Positions 46,753 through 56,035 of a DNA stretch of 64,000 nt are shown here, piece after piece. The DNA lies in the NCBI GenBank assembly GCA_946478985.1, contig CAMLDZ010000002.1, positions 13,452 through 77,451 of the forward strand. Direction: 5' to 3'. This stretch comes from an uncultured Solimonas sp. GTDB taxonomy: Bacteria; Pseudomonadota; Gammaproteobacteria; Nevskiales; Nevskiaceae. Every line of letters starts with the position of its first letter. The stretch's first letter is position 1. Below the pieces are notes generated by a model that saw nothing but the letters and a program-made list of their open reading frames with translations, had not been told where the DNA came from and made no database searches. Made by a program: the position numbers and the translations under genes.

Positions 46753-48842
46753 TTGGCTGCTCCGTCGCCGATCCAGCGCTGCAGCCAGGCCTGCACGGTG
46801 TCGTGCCACTGCACGCTGTTCTGCGGCTTGAGCACCCAGTGGTTCTCGTCCGGGAACACCAGCAGCTGCGACGGCACGCCGCGGCGCTGCAGGGCGGTGA
46901 AGGCGGCGATGCCCTGCTCGACCGGGATGCGGAAATCCAGCTCGCTGTGGATCACCAGCATCGGCGTCTTCCACCGGGTGACGTGATTGGCCGGATTGAA
47001 TTTCTCGTAGGCGGCCGGGTCCTCGTACTGCGGCTTGCCGTGCTCCCACTCGTCGAACCACAGCTCCTCGGTCGCGTAATACATCATGCGGCTGTCGAAC
47101 ACGCCGTCGTGGTTGACGATGGCCTTGAATGCGTCCGGCCACTGCCCGGCGATCCAGTTCATCATGAAGCCGCCGTAGCTGGCGCCGAGCGCGGCGGCGC
47201 GCGTGCCGTCGAGGAAGTCGAAGGTCTTCAGCGCGTGCGCCCAGCCCTTCTGCAGATCTTCGAGCGGCTTGCCGCCCCAGTCGCGCGAGATCGAATCGGT
47301 GAACGCCTGGCCGTAGCCGGTAGAGCCGTGGAAATCGATGAACACCACCGCATAACCCCAGCCGGCGTAGATCGCCGGATTCCAGCGGTAGTGCCAGCTG
47401 TCGCCCATGCTGCCCTGCGGTCCGCCGTGAACGATGAAGGCGACCGGATACTTCTTTCCCTTTTGCCAGTTCCACGGCTTCATCACATAGCCGTGCACGG
47501 TGTCGCCCTTGGCGCCGGCAAACGTGAACTGCTCGTAGGCGCCGAAGCGCACGTCCTTCAGCGCTTCGGCGTTGACCTGCGTCAGCCGCTGCGGCGCGGC
47601 GCTGCCGGCCAGCGGCAGCCGGTAGAAATCGGCCGGTGCGTTGAGCGTGTCCAGCGCGTAGACCAGCGTGTCGCCGGCGACGTCGAAGCCGCTGACGTGG
47701 CCGTCACCGGTCAGGGCGCTGACTGTGCCGCGGGCGACGTCGATCGCGAACACGCGGTGCTGGCCCCGGTCGTCGGCGTGCGTGTACAGCGTCCTGCCGT
47801 CGGCGGAGAACAGCAGGCCGTCGGCGGAGCGGTCCCAGTCGGGTGCGACTTCGCGCGTCTTTCCGGTTTTCAGATCGCGCAGCTGGATCGCGTAGCGGTC
47901 GGCCTCGAAGCCGGCGCGCTTCATCGCGCGGTAGGCGAGGTAACGGCCGTCCGGCGAGAACACCGGGCCGGTGTCGGTGGCGGAATTGGCCGCGGTGAGA
48001 TTCAGCGGTTTGCCGCTGCCGTCGGCCGGCACCTGCCAGAGATCCAGATTGGTGCTCCAGGCTTCCGTGCGGCCGGCGATGCGTGCGGTGAACACCACGG
48101 TCCTGCCGTCCGGCGAGAACGCGTACTCGCTGTCGTCGCCGAACGGCTTGGACGGCACGTCGCCGTCGATGTCGCGGCTCAGCAGCACCGGCGTGCCGAG
48201 CCTGCCGTCGTCGCCGATGACGGCGCTGAACAGCTGGCTGCGCGTGCCGGTGTACCAGGTGTCCCAGTGGCGGATGAACAGGCGGTCGAAGACCTTGCCG
48301 GTGTTCTTCTGCGCCGCCTGCGCGTCGAGCTTTTTCTTGCTGCAGGCCAGATCGCCGGCGCAGTCCGGAAACACTTCGAGCGAGAAGGCGATGCGCCTGC
48401 CGTCCGGCGCCAGCTTGAAGCTGCCGACGTCGAGCGGCAGCGCGCTGACCGCCTGCGCCTCGCCGCCACCGAGATCGAGCCGCCAGATCTGCGCGCTGCC
48501 GCTGCGCGTGGAGCTGAAGTAGAGCTGCGTGCCGTCGCGGTTCCAGCGCGGGCTGCTGTTGCTGCCGCTGCCGGTCAGCACGCGACGCTGGCCGCTGGCG
48601 ATATCCAGCAGCCAGATCTGCGTGATGCCCTTGTTGGCGTCGTAGTCGGTCGAGCGCTGCGTGTAGGCCAGGCGCGCGCCGTCGGGCGACAGCTGCGGAT
48701 CGGAAACGCGTTCGAGGCGGACGAGGTCGTGGACGGTGATCGGGCGCGGTTTCATCGGGGCGGCGGCGTGAGCGGGGACCAAAGACACGATCGTGGCGAG
48801 CGCGACGCCCGCGAGCAAGCAGGACGGCCAGGGAGCCTTCAT
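46749..48842 (-). CDS. S9-family prolyl oligopeptidase / acylaminoacyl-peptidase-like protein
   Basis: A 697-residue secreted peptidase: signal peptide (LLAGVALATIVSLVPAHA), a seven-bladed propeller made of repeats such as LSPDGARLAYTQR and FSPDGRTVVFTAR, then an alpha/beta-hydrolase domain. The Ser of GASYGGFM (about 552), Asp of SELDFRIP (about 635) and His of ENHWVLKP (about 665) form the triad. Segments HGGPQGSMGD and FHGSTGYGQAF are typical of this S9 branch. ATG 48842 starts the signal peptide. It diverges from a POT peptide transporter, suggesting peptide scavenging. Confidence 0.93.
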   Translation of the reverse strand: MKAPWPSCLLAGVALATIVSLVPAHAAAPMKPRPITVHDLVRLERVSDPQLSPDGARLAYTQRSTDYDANKGITQIWLLDIASGQRRVLTGSGSNSSPRWNRDGTQLYFSSTRSGSAQIWRLDLGGGEAQAVSALPLDVGSFKLAPDGRRIAFSLEVFPDCAGDLACSKKKLDAQAAQKNTGKVFDRLFIRHWDTWYTGTRSQLFSAVIGDDGRLGTPVLLSRDIDGDVPSKPFGDDSEYAFSPDGRTVVFTARIAGRTEAWSTNLDLWQVPADGSGKPLNLTAANSATDTGPVFSPDGRYLAYRAMKRAGFEADRYAIQLRDLKTGKTREVAPDWDRSADGLLFSADGRTLYTHADDRGQHRVFAIDVARGTVSALTGDGHVSGFDVAGDTLVYALDTLNAPADFYRLPLAGSAAPQRLTQVNAEALKDVRFGAYEQFTFAGAKGDTVHGYVMKPWNWQKGKKYPVAFIVHGGPQGSMGDSWHYRWNPAIYAGWGYAVVFIDFHGSTGYGQAFTDSISRDWGGKPLEDLQKGWAHALKTFDFLDGTRAAALGASYGGFMMNWIAGQWPDAFKAIVNHDGVFDSRMMYYATEELWFDEWEHGKPQYEDPAAYEKFNPANHVTRWKTPMLVIHSELDFRIPVEQGIAAFTALQRRGVPSQLLVFPDENHWVLKPQNSVQWHDTVQAWLQRWIGDGAAK

Positions 48843-48941
48843 GGCGGTTCGAGGTTCAGGATGACGGACCGATGGTAAACGCGCGCCGTGTTTGGCGATT
48901 GAGGGGAATTCCGCGGCGCGGCGCTGCCATACTGGCCGCGC

Positions 48942-50540
48942 ATGAATGCCCCCGGCAAAACTGACTGGTTCGGCCATCCGCCCGGACTGACGATCTGCTT
49001 TCTCACCGAGATGTGGGAGCGCTTTTCGTTCTATGGCATGAAGGCGCTGCTGCTGCTGTACCTGATCAAGTACCACCTGTTCAGCGACGAGCACGGCTAC
49101 AACCTGATCGGCGCCTATGGCGGCCTGGTCTACGCGGCGCCGGTGTTCGGCGGCCTGGTCGCCGACCGCTGGCTCGGCATCCGCAAGAGCGTGTTGCTCG
49201 GCGGCGTGCTGCTGGCCTGCGGCCATTTCGGTCTGGCCTACGAAGGGCAGGCAGCGCGGCTGATCGACGGCACGGTGGTGCGCGACGCCTTCGCGCTGCA
49301 AGTCTTCTATGCCTCGCTGGCGCTGATCGTGGTCGGCGTCGGCTTTCTCAAGCCGAACATCTCGACGGCCGTCGGTCGCCTCTACGCCGATGGCGATCCG
49401 CGCCGCGAGGCGGGCTTCTCGGTCTACTACGCCGGCATCAATCTCGGCGCGGTGCTGTCCAGCCTGGTCTGCGCCTGGCTCGGCGAAACCTACGGCTGGC
49501 GTTACGGCTTTGGTGCCGCCGGCGCCGGCATGCTGATCGGCCTGTGCACGTTCGTCGCCGGCCAGCGGCATCTGGGCGCCGCCGCCGCGCCGCCACAGCC
49601 GCAGCGGCTGCGCGAGCCTGTCGTCGGCCCTTTGCGCCGCGAGCCGCTGATCTATCTGCTCGCGCTCGCCGGCGTCGCGGTGGCGGCGCTGCTGCTGCAG
49701 GCGCATTCGCTGATGCTGACGCTTGCCGGTCTGCCGCCGATGAGCGCGGTGCTGTGGGCGATGCATGCGGTCAGCGCCGTGCTGCTGACCGGCATCGGCT
49801 GGTTCATGCTGCGGCACTGCAATGCGCTGCAGCGCCGGCAGATGGCGGTGCTGCTGCTGCTGATCGTCTGCGCGCTGGCGTTCTTCACGCTCTACGAGCA
49901 GACCTACGGGTCCTGGCTGCTGTTCTCGGACCGCGTGATGGATCGTCGCATGCAGCTGTTCGGCTGGAGCTACGAATGGACCGCCGGCCAGCTGACGTTC
50001 CTCGGCGCGCTGTTCATCCTGCTGCTGGCGCCGCTGTTCGCCTGGCTATGGCCATGGCTGGGCCGGCGCGGACTCAATCCGGACGCACTCACCAAGTCGG
50101 CGCTGGGGCTGGTCTTCGCCGGCCTGTCGTTCCTGCTGCTGGTGTGGAGTGCGCGGCATCCGCTGCACAGCGGCCTGACGGCGCTGTGGTGCTTCGTCGC
50201 CGCCTACTTCGTGCTGGAAGTCGGCGAGATGCTGTTGTCGCCGATCGGTCTGGCCGCCGTTACCGAGCTGTCGGTACCGCGCGTCGCCGGGCTGATGATG
50301 GGTGCCTGGTGGCTGGGCACCGCGTATTCGGAGGTGCTGGCGGCGCTGTTCGGCAGGCTGGCGGCGGTCGAGCTGCCGGACAGCGGCGTCGTCGACGTCG
50401 CCGATGCCCTGGGCCGCTACGACGCGCTGTTCCTGCTCTGCGCGCAGCTGGGCATCGCTGCCGGCGTACTGCTGCTGCTGATCGCGCCGCTGCTGCGGAG
50501 GGCCTGGCGCTCAGCGCCGGCGCAGGCCCAGCAGCAGTAG
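48942..50540 (+). CDS. POT/PTR-family proton-peptide symporter
   Basis: A 532-residue membrane protein with 12-14 helices. The hallmark EMWERFSFYGMKALLLLYL in helix 1 contains the ExxERF proton-coupling motif; FLKPNISTAVG and SVYYAGINLGAVLSSLVCAW follow, and FFTLYEQTYGS is the equivalent of the FFxxxxQ segment. The family imports di- and tripeptides with protons. It diverges from the S9/M28 peptidase pair. The 3' end overlaps the convergent protease gene by 30 bases. Confidence 0.95.
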   Translation: MNAPGKTDWFGHPPGLTICFLTEMWERFSFYGMKALLLLYLIKYHLFSDEHGYNLIGAYGGLVYAAPVFGGLVADRWLGIRKSVLLGGVLLACGHFGLAYEGQAARLIDGTVVRDAFALQVFYASLALIVVGVGFLKPNISTAVGRLYADGDPRREAGFSVYYAGINLGAVLSSLVCAWLGETYGWRYGFGAAGAGMLIGLCTFVAGQRHLGAAAAPPQPQRLREPVVGPLRREPLIYLLALAGVAVAALLLQAHSLMLTLAGLPPMSAVLWAMHAVSAVLLTGIGWFMLRHCNALQRRQMAVLLLLIVCALAFFTLYEQTYGSWLLFSDRVMDRRMQLFGWSYEWTAGQLTFLGALFILLLAPLFAWLWPWLGRRGLNPDALTKSALGLVFAGLSFLLLVWSARHPLHSGLTALWCFVAAYFVLEVGEMLLSPIGLAAVTELSVPRVAGLMMGAWWLGTAYSEVLAALFGRLAAVELPDSGVVDVADALGRYDALFLLCAQLGIAAGVLLLLIAPLLRRAWRSAPAQAQQQ

Positions 50541-52004
50541 CGGCAGCAACAGCAGCGGCGTGCTGGCACCGCCGCCACCGCTGCCTTCGTCGTCGCCGCT
50601 CGCGCCGACCTCGCCGCCGCTGCTCGGCGCCGAGCTGAGCGCGTTGCCGGCGCTGTCGCAACGGGCAGCGCTGGAGCTGCCGGCGTCCTTGCCGTCGAGA
50701 CGCAGGCAGGTGGAGCCATTGGGCGCCAGCACGCTTTTGAGCGTGACGCCGGTCGTGCTGGCCGCCGTCCAGGCGACGTCGAGGCGCGCGTAGTAGTCGG
50801 AGCCGTATGTCGTGCCGTTGCTGCAGCTGGTGCTGCCGCCGGACAGGGTGCCGACGAGGCGACGGTCCTGGTTCCACAAGCCGGAGCCCGACGAACCGCC
50901 CTCGGTCGTGCCCTGCGACCAGATCACCATCCAGGCGTCGATATAGAAGCCGCCGAGGCAGCCGGCACTGGCACCGCCGACGCAGACGCGGCTGGCGGCG
51001 CTGGCGCCGCTGAAGACGGAAATCTTCTTGTCGTCGCCTTCAGGATGATGGATGCCGAGGCCGGACAGCGGCACCGCGCCGCCGGCGTCCCAGCCGGCAT
51101 AGCGGACGTTGTAGGTGCCGGGCGGCCTGCTGCGCAGTTCGAACAGGGCGAAATCAGTGCGGCCGCCGCTGGCGCTGCTCGCCAGCAAGCTTTTGCCGGC
51201 GAGGTTCTGTGTCACCGCGCCGTAGGGGCCGCTGCCGCAGGCGGTGCGCTGCACATTGAAGTAGGCGTAGGTGTTGGCGACGTTGGCGGCATCGAGGCCG
51301 CAATGGCTGGCGGTGAGCACCAGCGCGCGGTCGTCGCGCGCGGTGTTGTTGAGCAAGGTGCCCGAGCACAGGGTCTGGTTGTCGATCGTCACCAGCACCG
51401 CCGAGCGGATCTCGTCGCGCCAGGCATCGCCCTGCGGGCAGGCGGCGTCGAGGTTGCAGCTCGATGACGTGCCGCTGGTATTGCTGAAGCTCTTGTCGGC
51501 GACGGCCGGCGCCAGCTCGCGGAAACCGTGGAAAACCTCGGCGACGGCGATCGCGAACTGCGCGCGCTGCTCGGCGGGCATGCGCGCCTCGATGACCGCT
51601 TCGCCGCCGCGCACGATCGGCGTGTAGCGCAGCCCGTCGCCGGCCCTGAACGGACCCTGGGCATCGCTGCCGTCGGCCGCGTAGATCCACAGCTCGCCGT
51701 CAGCCGGCAAGTGCAGCGTGTGCAGGCGCAGACTCAGCGAGCGAGCGTCCTGTGAGGCGATGCGCAGGCGCCAGCGGGCGATGCCGGCCTGCGCCTCGTC
51801 CCAGTCGCCGTCGGCCGTGCTGGCGGCCAGCGCGCGCGGCACCGCGAAGCGGCGCGGCTGCTGTTGCGCGTCGGCGACCGCCGCGACGACTGCCCCGGCG
51901 TCGAGCTGCAGGCGCGGCACGCGATCCAGGCCCGGCGGCCAGGGCTGCGCCAGGGCAGCCGACGACAGGCAGCACAGCAGCAGGGTTGACAGGTGTTGGC
52001 GCAT
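50511..52004 (-). CDS. Secreted trypsin-like serine protease with GlyGly-CTERM-like tail
   Basis: A 497-residue exported protein: signal peptide, a prodomain (about 20-175), then an S1-type catalytic domain resembling lysyl endopeptidase. LTASHCG holds the catalytic His (about 232), TDFALFEL the Asp, and EGGSSGSGLW the Ser (about 367); many Cys residues suggest disulphides. The C-terminus is a Gly-rich spacer, a Leu-only helix (ASTPLLLLPLLLLGL) and Arg-Arg-Arg, the form of a GlyGly-CTERM sorting signal cut by rhombosortase and linked to type II secretion. It overlaps the convergent POT gene. Confidence 0.88.
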   Translation of the reverse strand: MRQHLSTLLLCCLSSAALAQPWPPGLDRVPRLQLDAGAVVAAVADAQQQPRRFAVPRALAASTADGDWDEAQAGIARWRLRIASQDARSLSLRLHTLHLPADGELWIYAADGSDAQGPFRAGDGLRYTPIVRGGEAVIEARMPAEQRAQFAIAVAEVFHGFRELAPAVADKSFSNTSGTSSSCNLDAACPQGDAWRDEIRSAVLVTIDNQTLCSGTLLNNTARDDRALVLTASHCGLDAANVANTYAYFNVQRTACGSGPYGAVTQNLAGKSLLASSASGGRTDFALFELRSRPPGTYNVRYAGWDAGGAVPLSGLGIHHPEGDDKKISVFSGASAASRVCVGGASAGCLGGFYIDAWMVIWSQGTTEGGSSGSGLWNQDRRLVGTLSGGSTSCSNGTTYGSDYYARLDVAWTAASTTGVTLKSVLAPNGSTCLRLDGKDAGSSSAARCDSAGNALSSAPSSGGEVGASGDDEGSGGGGASTPLLLLPLLLLGLRRR

Positions 52005-52074
52005 CGGACGCTCCGCAAGACGCCGCCACTATAGGAGGGCGGCGACGACCCGAAGCCCGCGCCGGGCGCGCGTT

Positions 52075-52980
52075 TTACGCCGCCGGTCCGCTGCGCAGCC
52101 GCAGCGGCGAAGCGCCGACGCGCAGCGCCGCGTCGCGATGCGAGAGCTGCAGCACCAGCGTCGCCAGCGCGCCACCGCGGACCGGCACGGCGTCGACGAT
52201 CTCGCCGACCGCCTGCGTTTCGGTTTCGGCATGCACGTCGCTGCCCGGCGCCGGCGCCGCACCGTCGATCTCGGCGACGAACAGGCGCCGCTTGAGCTGG
52301 CCCAGGTAGTGCAGCCGCGCGACGATTTCCTGGCCCGGATAGCAGCCCTTGTCGAAGCTGATGCCGCCGAGCAGGTCCAGATTGACCATCTGCGGCACGA
52401 AGTGCTCGCGCGTCTCGGGCAGCACGGTCGGCACGCCGGCCTCGATGTCGGCGTGGCGCCACAGCAGGCCCTCGGGCTCGCGCATCGCTTCCGGCACCAT
52501 CGCGCGGACCTTGGCGATCTCGTCGCGCGCGCCGACCGCCGTGTAGCGCGGCAGCTCGCCGAGGCGGCGCACGACCACCAGACCCTGCTCGCTGCGCAGA
52601 CACTGCAGCGGCGCCTCGGGTAGCGGCAGGCCGAAGAACGGCAGCATGCCGGCGGCATCGGCGCCGATGAAGGCGAGGGCGTCCAGATCGTCGGCGGCGT
52701 CGATCGTCAGCTTCGAGCGCATCACGAACATCTTCAGGCGCTTGAGCGTCGGCTCGGCGATGCTGCGCGGCAGCTCGATCCAGATCTCCTCGCCGCTGCG
52801 GACCAGGTGCAAGGCTGCCAGCATGCGGCCCTTGGGATTGTTGTAGCTGGACAGTTGCGCCTGGGCATCGCTGAGCGTGCGGATGTCGTTGCTGAGCTGG
52901 CCCTGCAGGAAGGCGTCGGCTTCGGCGCCGCGCACGCGCAGCCAGGCCAGAGCCTCGGTGTCGGTGATCAGGAGGTTCAT
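52075..52980 (-). CDS. ygfZ: Folate-dependent Fe-S protein repair factor YgfZ
   Basis: A 301-residue GcvT-like protein. The signature DKGCYPGQEIVARLHYLGQ with Cys213 is diagnostic; QLSNDIRTL and YNNPKGRML in the N-terminal half match the tetrahydrofolate-binding fold. YgfZ helps build or repair certain [4Fe-4S] enzymes. It stands just upstream of, and divergent from, the succinate dehydrogenase locus, whose SdhB subunit is an Fe-S protein. Confidence 0.93.
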   Translation of the reverse strand: MNLLITDTEALAWLRVRGAEADAFLQGQLSNDIRTLSDAQAQLSSYNNPKGRMLAALHLVRSGEEIWIELPRSIAEPTLKRLKMFVMRSKLTIDAADDLDALAFIGADAAGMLPFFGLPLPEAPLQCLRSEQGLVVVRRLGELPRYTAVGARDEIAKVRAMVPEAMREPEGLLWRHADIEAGVPTVLPETREHFVPQMVNLDLLGGISFDKGCYPGQEIVARLHYLGQLKRRLFVAEIDGAAPAPGSDVHAETETQAVGEIVDAVPVRGGALATLVLQLSHRDAALRVGASPLRLRSGPAA

Positions 52981-53050
52981 GGGAGGGCGGGCAGGTGGCT
53001 TGGTAAGTAGGGATTCATTGCGGGGAGCGTCGGAAATTTGTCAAACTATT

Positions 53051-53311
53051 ATGGATGCATCGACCGCTTTCCCAGTGATGTCCCCCTCGCGCGCCGATCC
53101 GCAGCCATCCGTTCCGGATGAGCCGCCGGCTCAGCCGACGGAGGCTATCGCCCTCGCCGACCTGCTGAAGCTGTCCAAAGAACAGCCGCCAGCATCGGCG
53201 TCCCCCTTACCGGCAACGGCGCCGGTACGCGAGATCGGAGGCCGCAGCAGTGGCCCGGAACCGACCCGCTACGGCGATTGGGAAAAGAACGGGCGCTGCA
53301 TCGATTTTTAG
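53051..53311 (+). CDS. DUF1674 / SDHAF4-like succinate dehydrogenase assembly factor
   Basis: An 86-residue protein, Pro-rich and disordered over the first 60 residues, ending in GGRSSGPEPTRYGDWEKNG and RCIDF. This C-terminal motif defines DUF1674, the bacterial counterpart of mitochondrial SDHAF4, which protects flavinylated SdhA before complex assembly. The start is uncertain: ATG 53051 lacks a ribosome site and ATG 53078 is also possible. It lies 55 bases before sdhC, so it is probably part of the sdh operon. Confidence 0.85.
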   Translation: MDASTAFPVMSPSRADPQPSVPDEPPAQPTEAIALADLLKLSKEQPPASASPLPATAPVREIGGRSSGPEPTRYGDWEKNGRCIDF

Positions 53312-53325
53312 AAAATCGGCCGATT
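53302..53325 (+). promoter_or_regulatory. Inverted repeats ahead of sdhC
   Basis: CGATTTT (53302-53308) pairs with AAAATCG (53312-53318) around the DUF1674 stop codon, and AATCGGCCGATT (53314-53325) is a perfect 12-bp palindrome. The alternatives exclude each other. An operator or an mRNA switch is possible; nothing more can be said. Confidence 0.35.
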
Positions 53326-53366
53326 CCTAAACCATAACCGCCATCACGTCCCAACCGGGAGCCGGA

Positions 53367-53768
53367 ATGACCACCAAAACATCCCCGCCTAGCCGTCCGC
53401 TGTCGCCGTTCATGCTGGGCCAGTACTACCGGTTCCAGTGGACCTCGCTGCTCAGCTTCATCCACCGCGTGACGGGCTGCGGCCTGTCGGCCGGCACCGC
53501 GCTGCTGGCGGCCTGGCTGGTCGCGCTGGCCGCCGGCCCGGAGTGGTTCGGCCTGGTGACGCCGCATCTGAAGGCCTGGTACGGCCAGGTCGTGATCTAC
53601 GGCTTCGTGTGGTCGCTGCTGTACCACCTGTGCAACGGCATCCGCCACCTGTTCTGGGACGTCGGCATGGGCTTCGAGCTCAAGGCCGCCGAGCGTTCGG
53701 GTTACGCGGTTGTCTTCGTCTCGCTGGGCCTGACCGCTGCGGTCGGCGCCGTCGCCTGCTTCGCCTAA
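53367..53768 (+). CDS. sdhC: Succinate dehydrogenase cytochrome b556 subunit
   Basis: A 133-residue three-helix membrane anchor. FIHRVTGCGLSAG is the quinone-site signature in helix 1 (Ser/Arg of SxxHRxTG), and LLYHLCNGIRHLFWDVG contains the haem b ligand His in helix 2. It anchors SdhAB and carries electrons to ubiquinone. GGGAG precedes the ATG. First of the four contiguous sdh genes. Confidence 0.96.
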   Translation: MTTKTSPPSRPLSPFMLGQYYRFQWTSLLSFIHRVTGCGLSAGTALLAAWLVALAAGPEWFGLVTPHLKAWYGQVVIYGFVWSLLYHLCNGIRHLFWDVGMGFELKAAERSGYAVVFVSLGLTAAVGAVACFA

Positions 53769-53779
53769 AGGGGAACGAC

Positions 53780-54178
53780 ATGGCCAAGACTTCTGCTGAT
53801 CTGCGTTCTCCGCTGTCCCGCGCCCGCGGCCTCGGCTCGGCCAAGGACGGCGTCCATCATTTCTGGGTGCAGCGCGTCTCGGCGCTGGCGCTGATTCCGC
53901 TGACGCTGTGGTTCGTGTTCTCGGTGGCGCAGCTCGCCGCCGGCGGCGCCGACTACGCGCTGGTCCGCCACTGGGTGTCGGCGCCGTCGGTCGCCGTCGT
54001 GCTGGTGCTGTTCCTGGCCACCGCGCTGTACCACTCGGTACTCGGCGTGCAGGTGGTGATCGAGGATTACGCGCCGGGCGAGTTCGGCCGTCTGGTCCTG
54101 CTGCTGCTGTCGAAATTCTTCCACGCGATCGTTGCCGCTGCCGCGATCTTCGCCGTGCTCAAGGTCGCGCTCGCCTAA
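53780..54178 (+). CDS. sdhD: Succinate dehydrogenase membrane anchor subunit
   Basis: A 132-residue anchor with three hydrophobic helices. SRARGLGSAKDGVHHFWVQR is the usual N-terminal leader, and YHSVLGVQVVIEDY holds the conserved His-X10-Asp-Tyr (haem and quinone region). ATG 53780 follows AAGGGG. It begins 11 bases after sdhC. Confidence 0.95.
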   Translation: MAKTSADLRSPLSRARGLGSAKDGVHHFWVQRVSALALIPLTLWFVFSVAQLAAGGADYALVRHWVSAPSVAVVLVLFLATALYHSVLGVQVVIEDYAPGEFGRLVLLLLSKFFHAIVAAAAIFAVLKVALA

Positions 54179-54208
54179 GCGCGCGCTCCCAGATCCAGGA
54201 TTCTTGAA

Positions 54209-56002
54209 ATGTCCGCTTACGAGATTGTCCATCACGAGTACGACGCGATCGTCGTCGGTGCCGGCGGCGCCGGCCTGCGCGCGACGCTGGGCCTGGCCGA
54301 GTCCGGCCTGAAGACCGCCAACATCACCAAGCTGTTCCCGACGCGCTCGCACACCGTGGCCGCGCAGGGCGGTATCTCCGCCGCGCTGGCCAACATGGGC
54401 CGCGACGACTGGCGCTGGCACTTCTACGACACCGTCAAGGGTTCCGACTGGCTCGGCGACCAGGACGCGATCCAGTACATGACGCGCGAGGCCATCCCCG
54501 CGATCATCGAGCTGGAGCACTACGGTGTGCCGTTCTCGCGTACCCCGGAAGGCAAGATCTACCAGCGTCCGTTCGGCGGCATGACCACCGAATTCGGCAA
54601 GGGCCCGCCGGCGCAGCGCACCTGCGCTGCGGCCGACCGTACCGGCCATGCGATGCTGCACACGCTTTACCAGCAGTCGCTGAAGTGCAAGGCGCAGTTC
54701 TTCATCGAGTACTTCGCGCTCGACCTGCTGACCGACGAGGACGGCTCGATCAAGGGCGTGCTCGCCTGGGACATGGCGACCGGCCAGCTGCATCGCTTCC
54801 GCGCGCATCTGGTGATCCTGGCGACCGGCGGCTACGGCCGCGCCTACTTCTCGGCAACCTCGGCCCATACCTGCACCGGCGACGGCGGCGGCATGGTGCT
54901 GCGCGCCGGCCTGCCCTTGCAGGACCTGGAGTTCGTGCAGTTCCACCCGACCGGCATCTACGGTTCGGGCTGCCTGATCACCGAGGGCGCACGTGGCGAG
55001 GGCGGTTACCTCACCAACCGCAACGGCGAGCGCTTCATGGAACGCTACGCGCCGAGCGTCAAGGACCTGGCGCCGCGTGACATGGTTAGCCGCGCGATGG
55101 CGACCGAGATCCGCGAAGGCCGTGGTGTCGGCGAGGAAGCCGACCACATCTTCCTGCATCTGGAACACCTGGGTCCGGACGTGCTGCACTCCAAGCTGCC
55201 GGGCATTTCCGAGTCGGCGAAGATCTTCGCCGGCGTCGACGTCACCAAGCAGCCGATCCCGGTGGTGCCGACCGTGCACTACAACATGGGCGGCATCCCG
55301 ACGCTGTGGACCGGCGAAGTCGTCACCAAGCGCGACGGCGATCCGGACAGCATCGTGCCGGGCCTGATGGCGGTCGGTGAAGCGGCCTGCGTGTCGGTGC
55401 ACGGCGCCAACCGCCTCGGCTCGAACTCGCTGCTCGATCTGGTGGTGTTCGGCCGCGCCGCGGCGATCCGCGCCGCCGAGCTGGTCAAGCGCGACACCCC
55501 GCACAAGAAGATTTCGAATGCGTCGGAAGACAAGGCCCTGGCCCGTCTCGACAAGTTCCGTTACTCGAAGGGCAGCACGCCGACCGCGAAGATCCGCCTC
55601 GACCTGCAGAAGACGATGCAGAAGCATTGCGCCGTGTTCCGCGACGGCCCGACGATGCAGGAAGGCATCGTCAAGTTGAAGGGCGTCATCGACAACTACA
55701 ACGCCGATCTGTCGGTGAGCGACCGCGGCATGGTCTGGAACTCGGACCTGGTCGAAACGCTGGAACTGGACAACCTGCTGGGCCAGGCGCTGCTGACCAT
55801 CGTCGGCGCCGAGAACCGCCAGGAATCACGCGGCGCCCATGCCCGCGACGACATCAAGGATCGCAACGACAGCGAGTGGATGAAGCACACGCTGGCCTGG
55901 CGCACCGGCGACAAGGACGTCACCATCGATTTCCGACCGGTGCATCTGCAACCGCTCGACAACGAGGTGGAGCACATTCCGCCCGTTGCCCGTAAGTATT
56001 GA
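54209..56002 (+). CDS. sdhA: Succinate dehydrogenase flavoprotein subunit
   Basis: A 597-residue SdhA oxidising succinate to fumarate. FAD fold [17 protein letters not shown], covalent FAD His48 in [12 protein letters not shown], the substrate loop [11 protein letters not shown], active-site Arg in MVSRAM, and [14 protein letters not shown] near the C-terminus. Full length for the family. Electrons pass to the SdhB clusters and then to quinone. Confidence 0.98.
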   Translation: MSAYEIVHHEYDAIVVGAGGAGLRATLGLAESGLKTANITKLFPTRSHTVAAQGGISAALANMGRDDWRWHFYDTVKGSDWLGDQDAIQYMTREAIPAIIELEHYGVPFSRTPEGKIYQRPFGGMTTEFGKGPPAQRTCAAADRTGHAMLHTLYQQSLKCKAQFFIEYFALDLLTDEDGSIKGVLAWDMATGQLHRFRAHLVILATGGYGRAYFSATSAHTCTGDGGGMVLRAGLPLQDLEFVQFHPTGIYGSGCLITEGARGEGGYLTNRNGERFMERYAPSVKDLAPRDMVSRAMATEIREGRGVGEEADHIFLHLEHLGPDVLHSKLPGISESAKIFAGVDVTKQPIPVVPTVHYNMGGIPTLWTGEVVTKRDGDPDSIVPGLMAVGEAACVSVHGANRLGSNSLLDLVVFGRAAAIRAAELVKRDTPHKKISNASEDKALARLDKFRYSKGSTPTAKIRLDLQKTMQKHCAVFRDGPTMQEGIVKLKGVIDNYNADLSVSDRGMVWNSDLVETLELDNLLGQALLTIVGAENRQESRGAHARDDIKDRNDSEWMKHTLAWRTGDKDVTIDFRPVHLQPLDNEVEHIPPVARKY

Positions 56003-56035
56003 TCCGCCGCCACAGCCGAGACGAGATAGAGAGCC

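Noticed and set aside
46674..48878. 734-codon plus-strand frame opposite the S9 peptidase
   Set aside because: Antisense shadow without motifs; the minus strand has signal peptide, propeller and catalytic triad.
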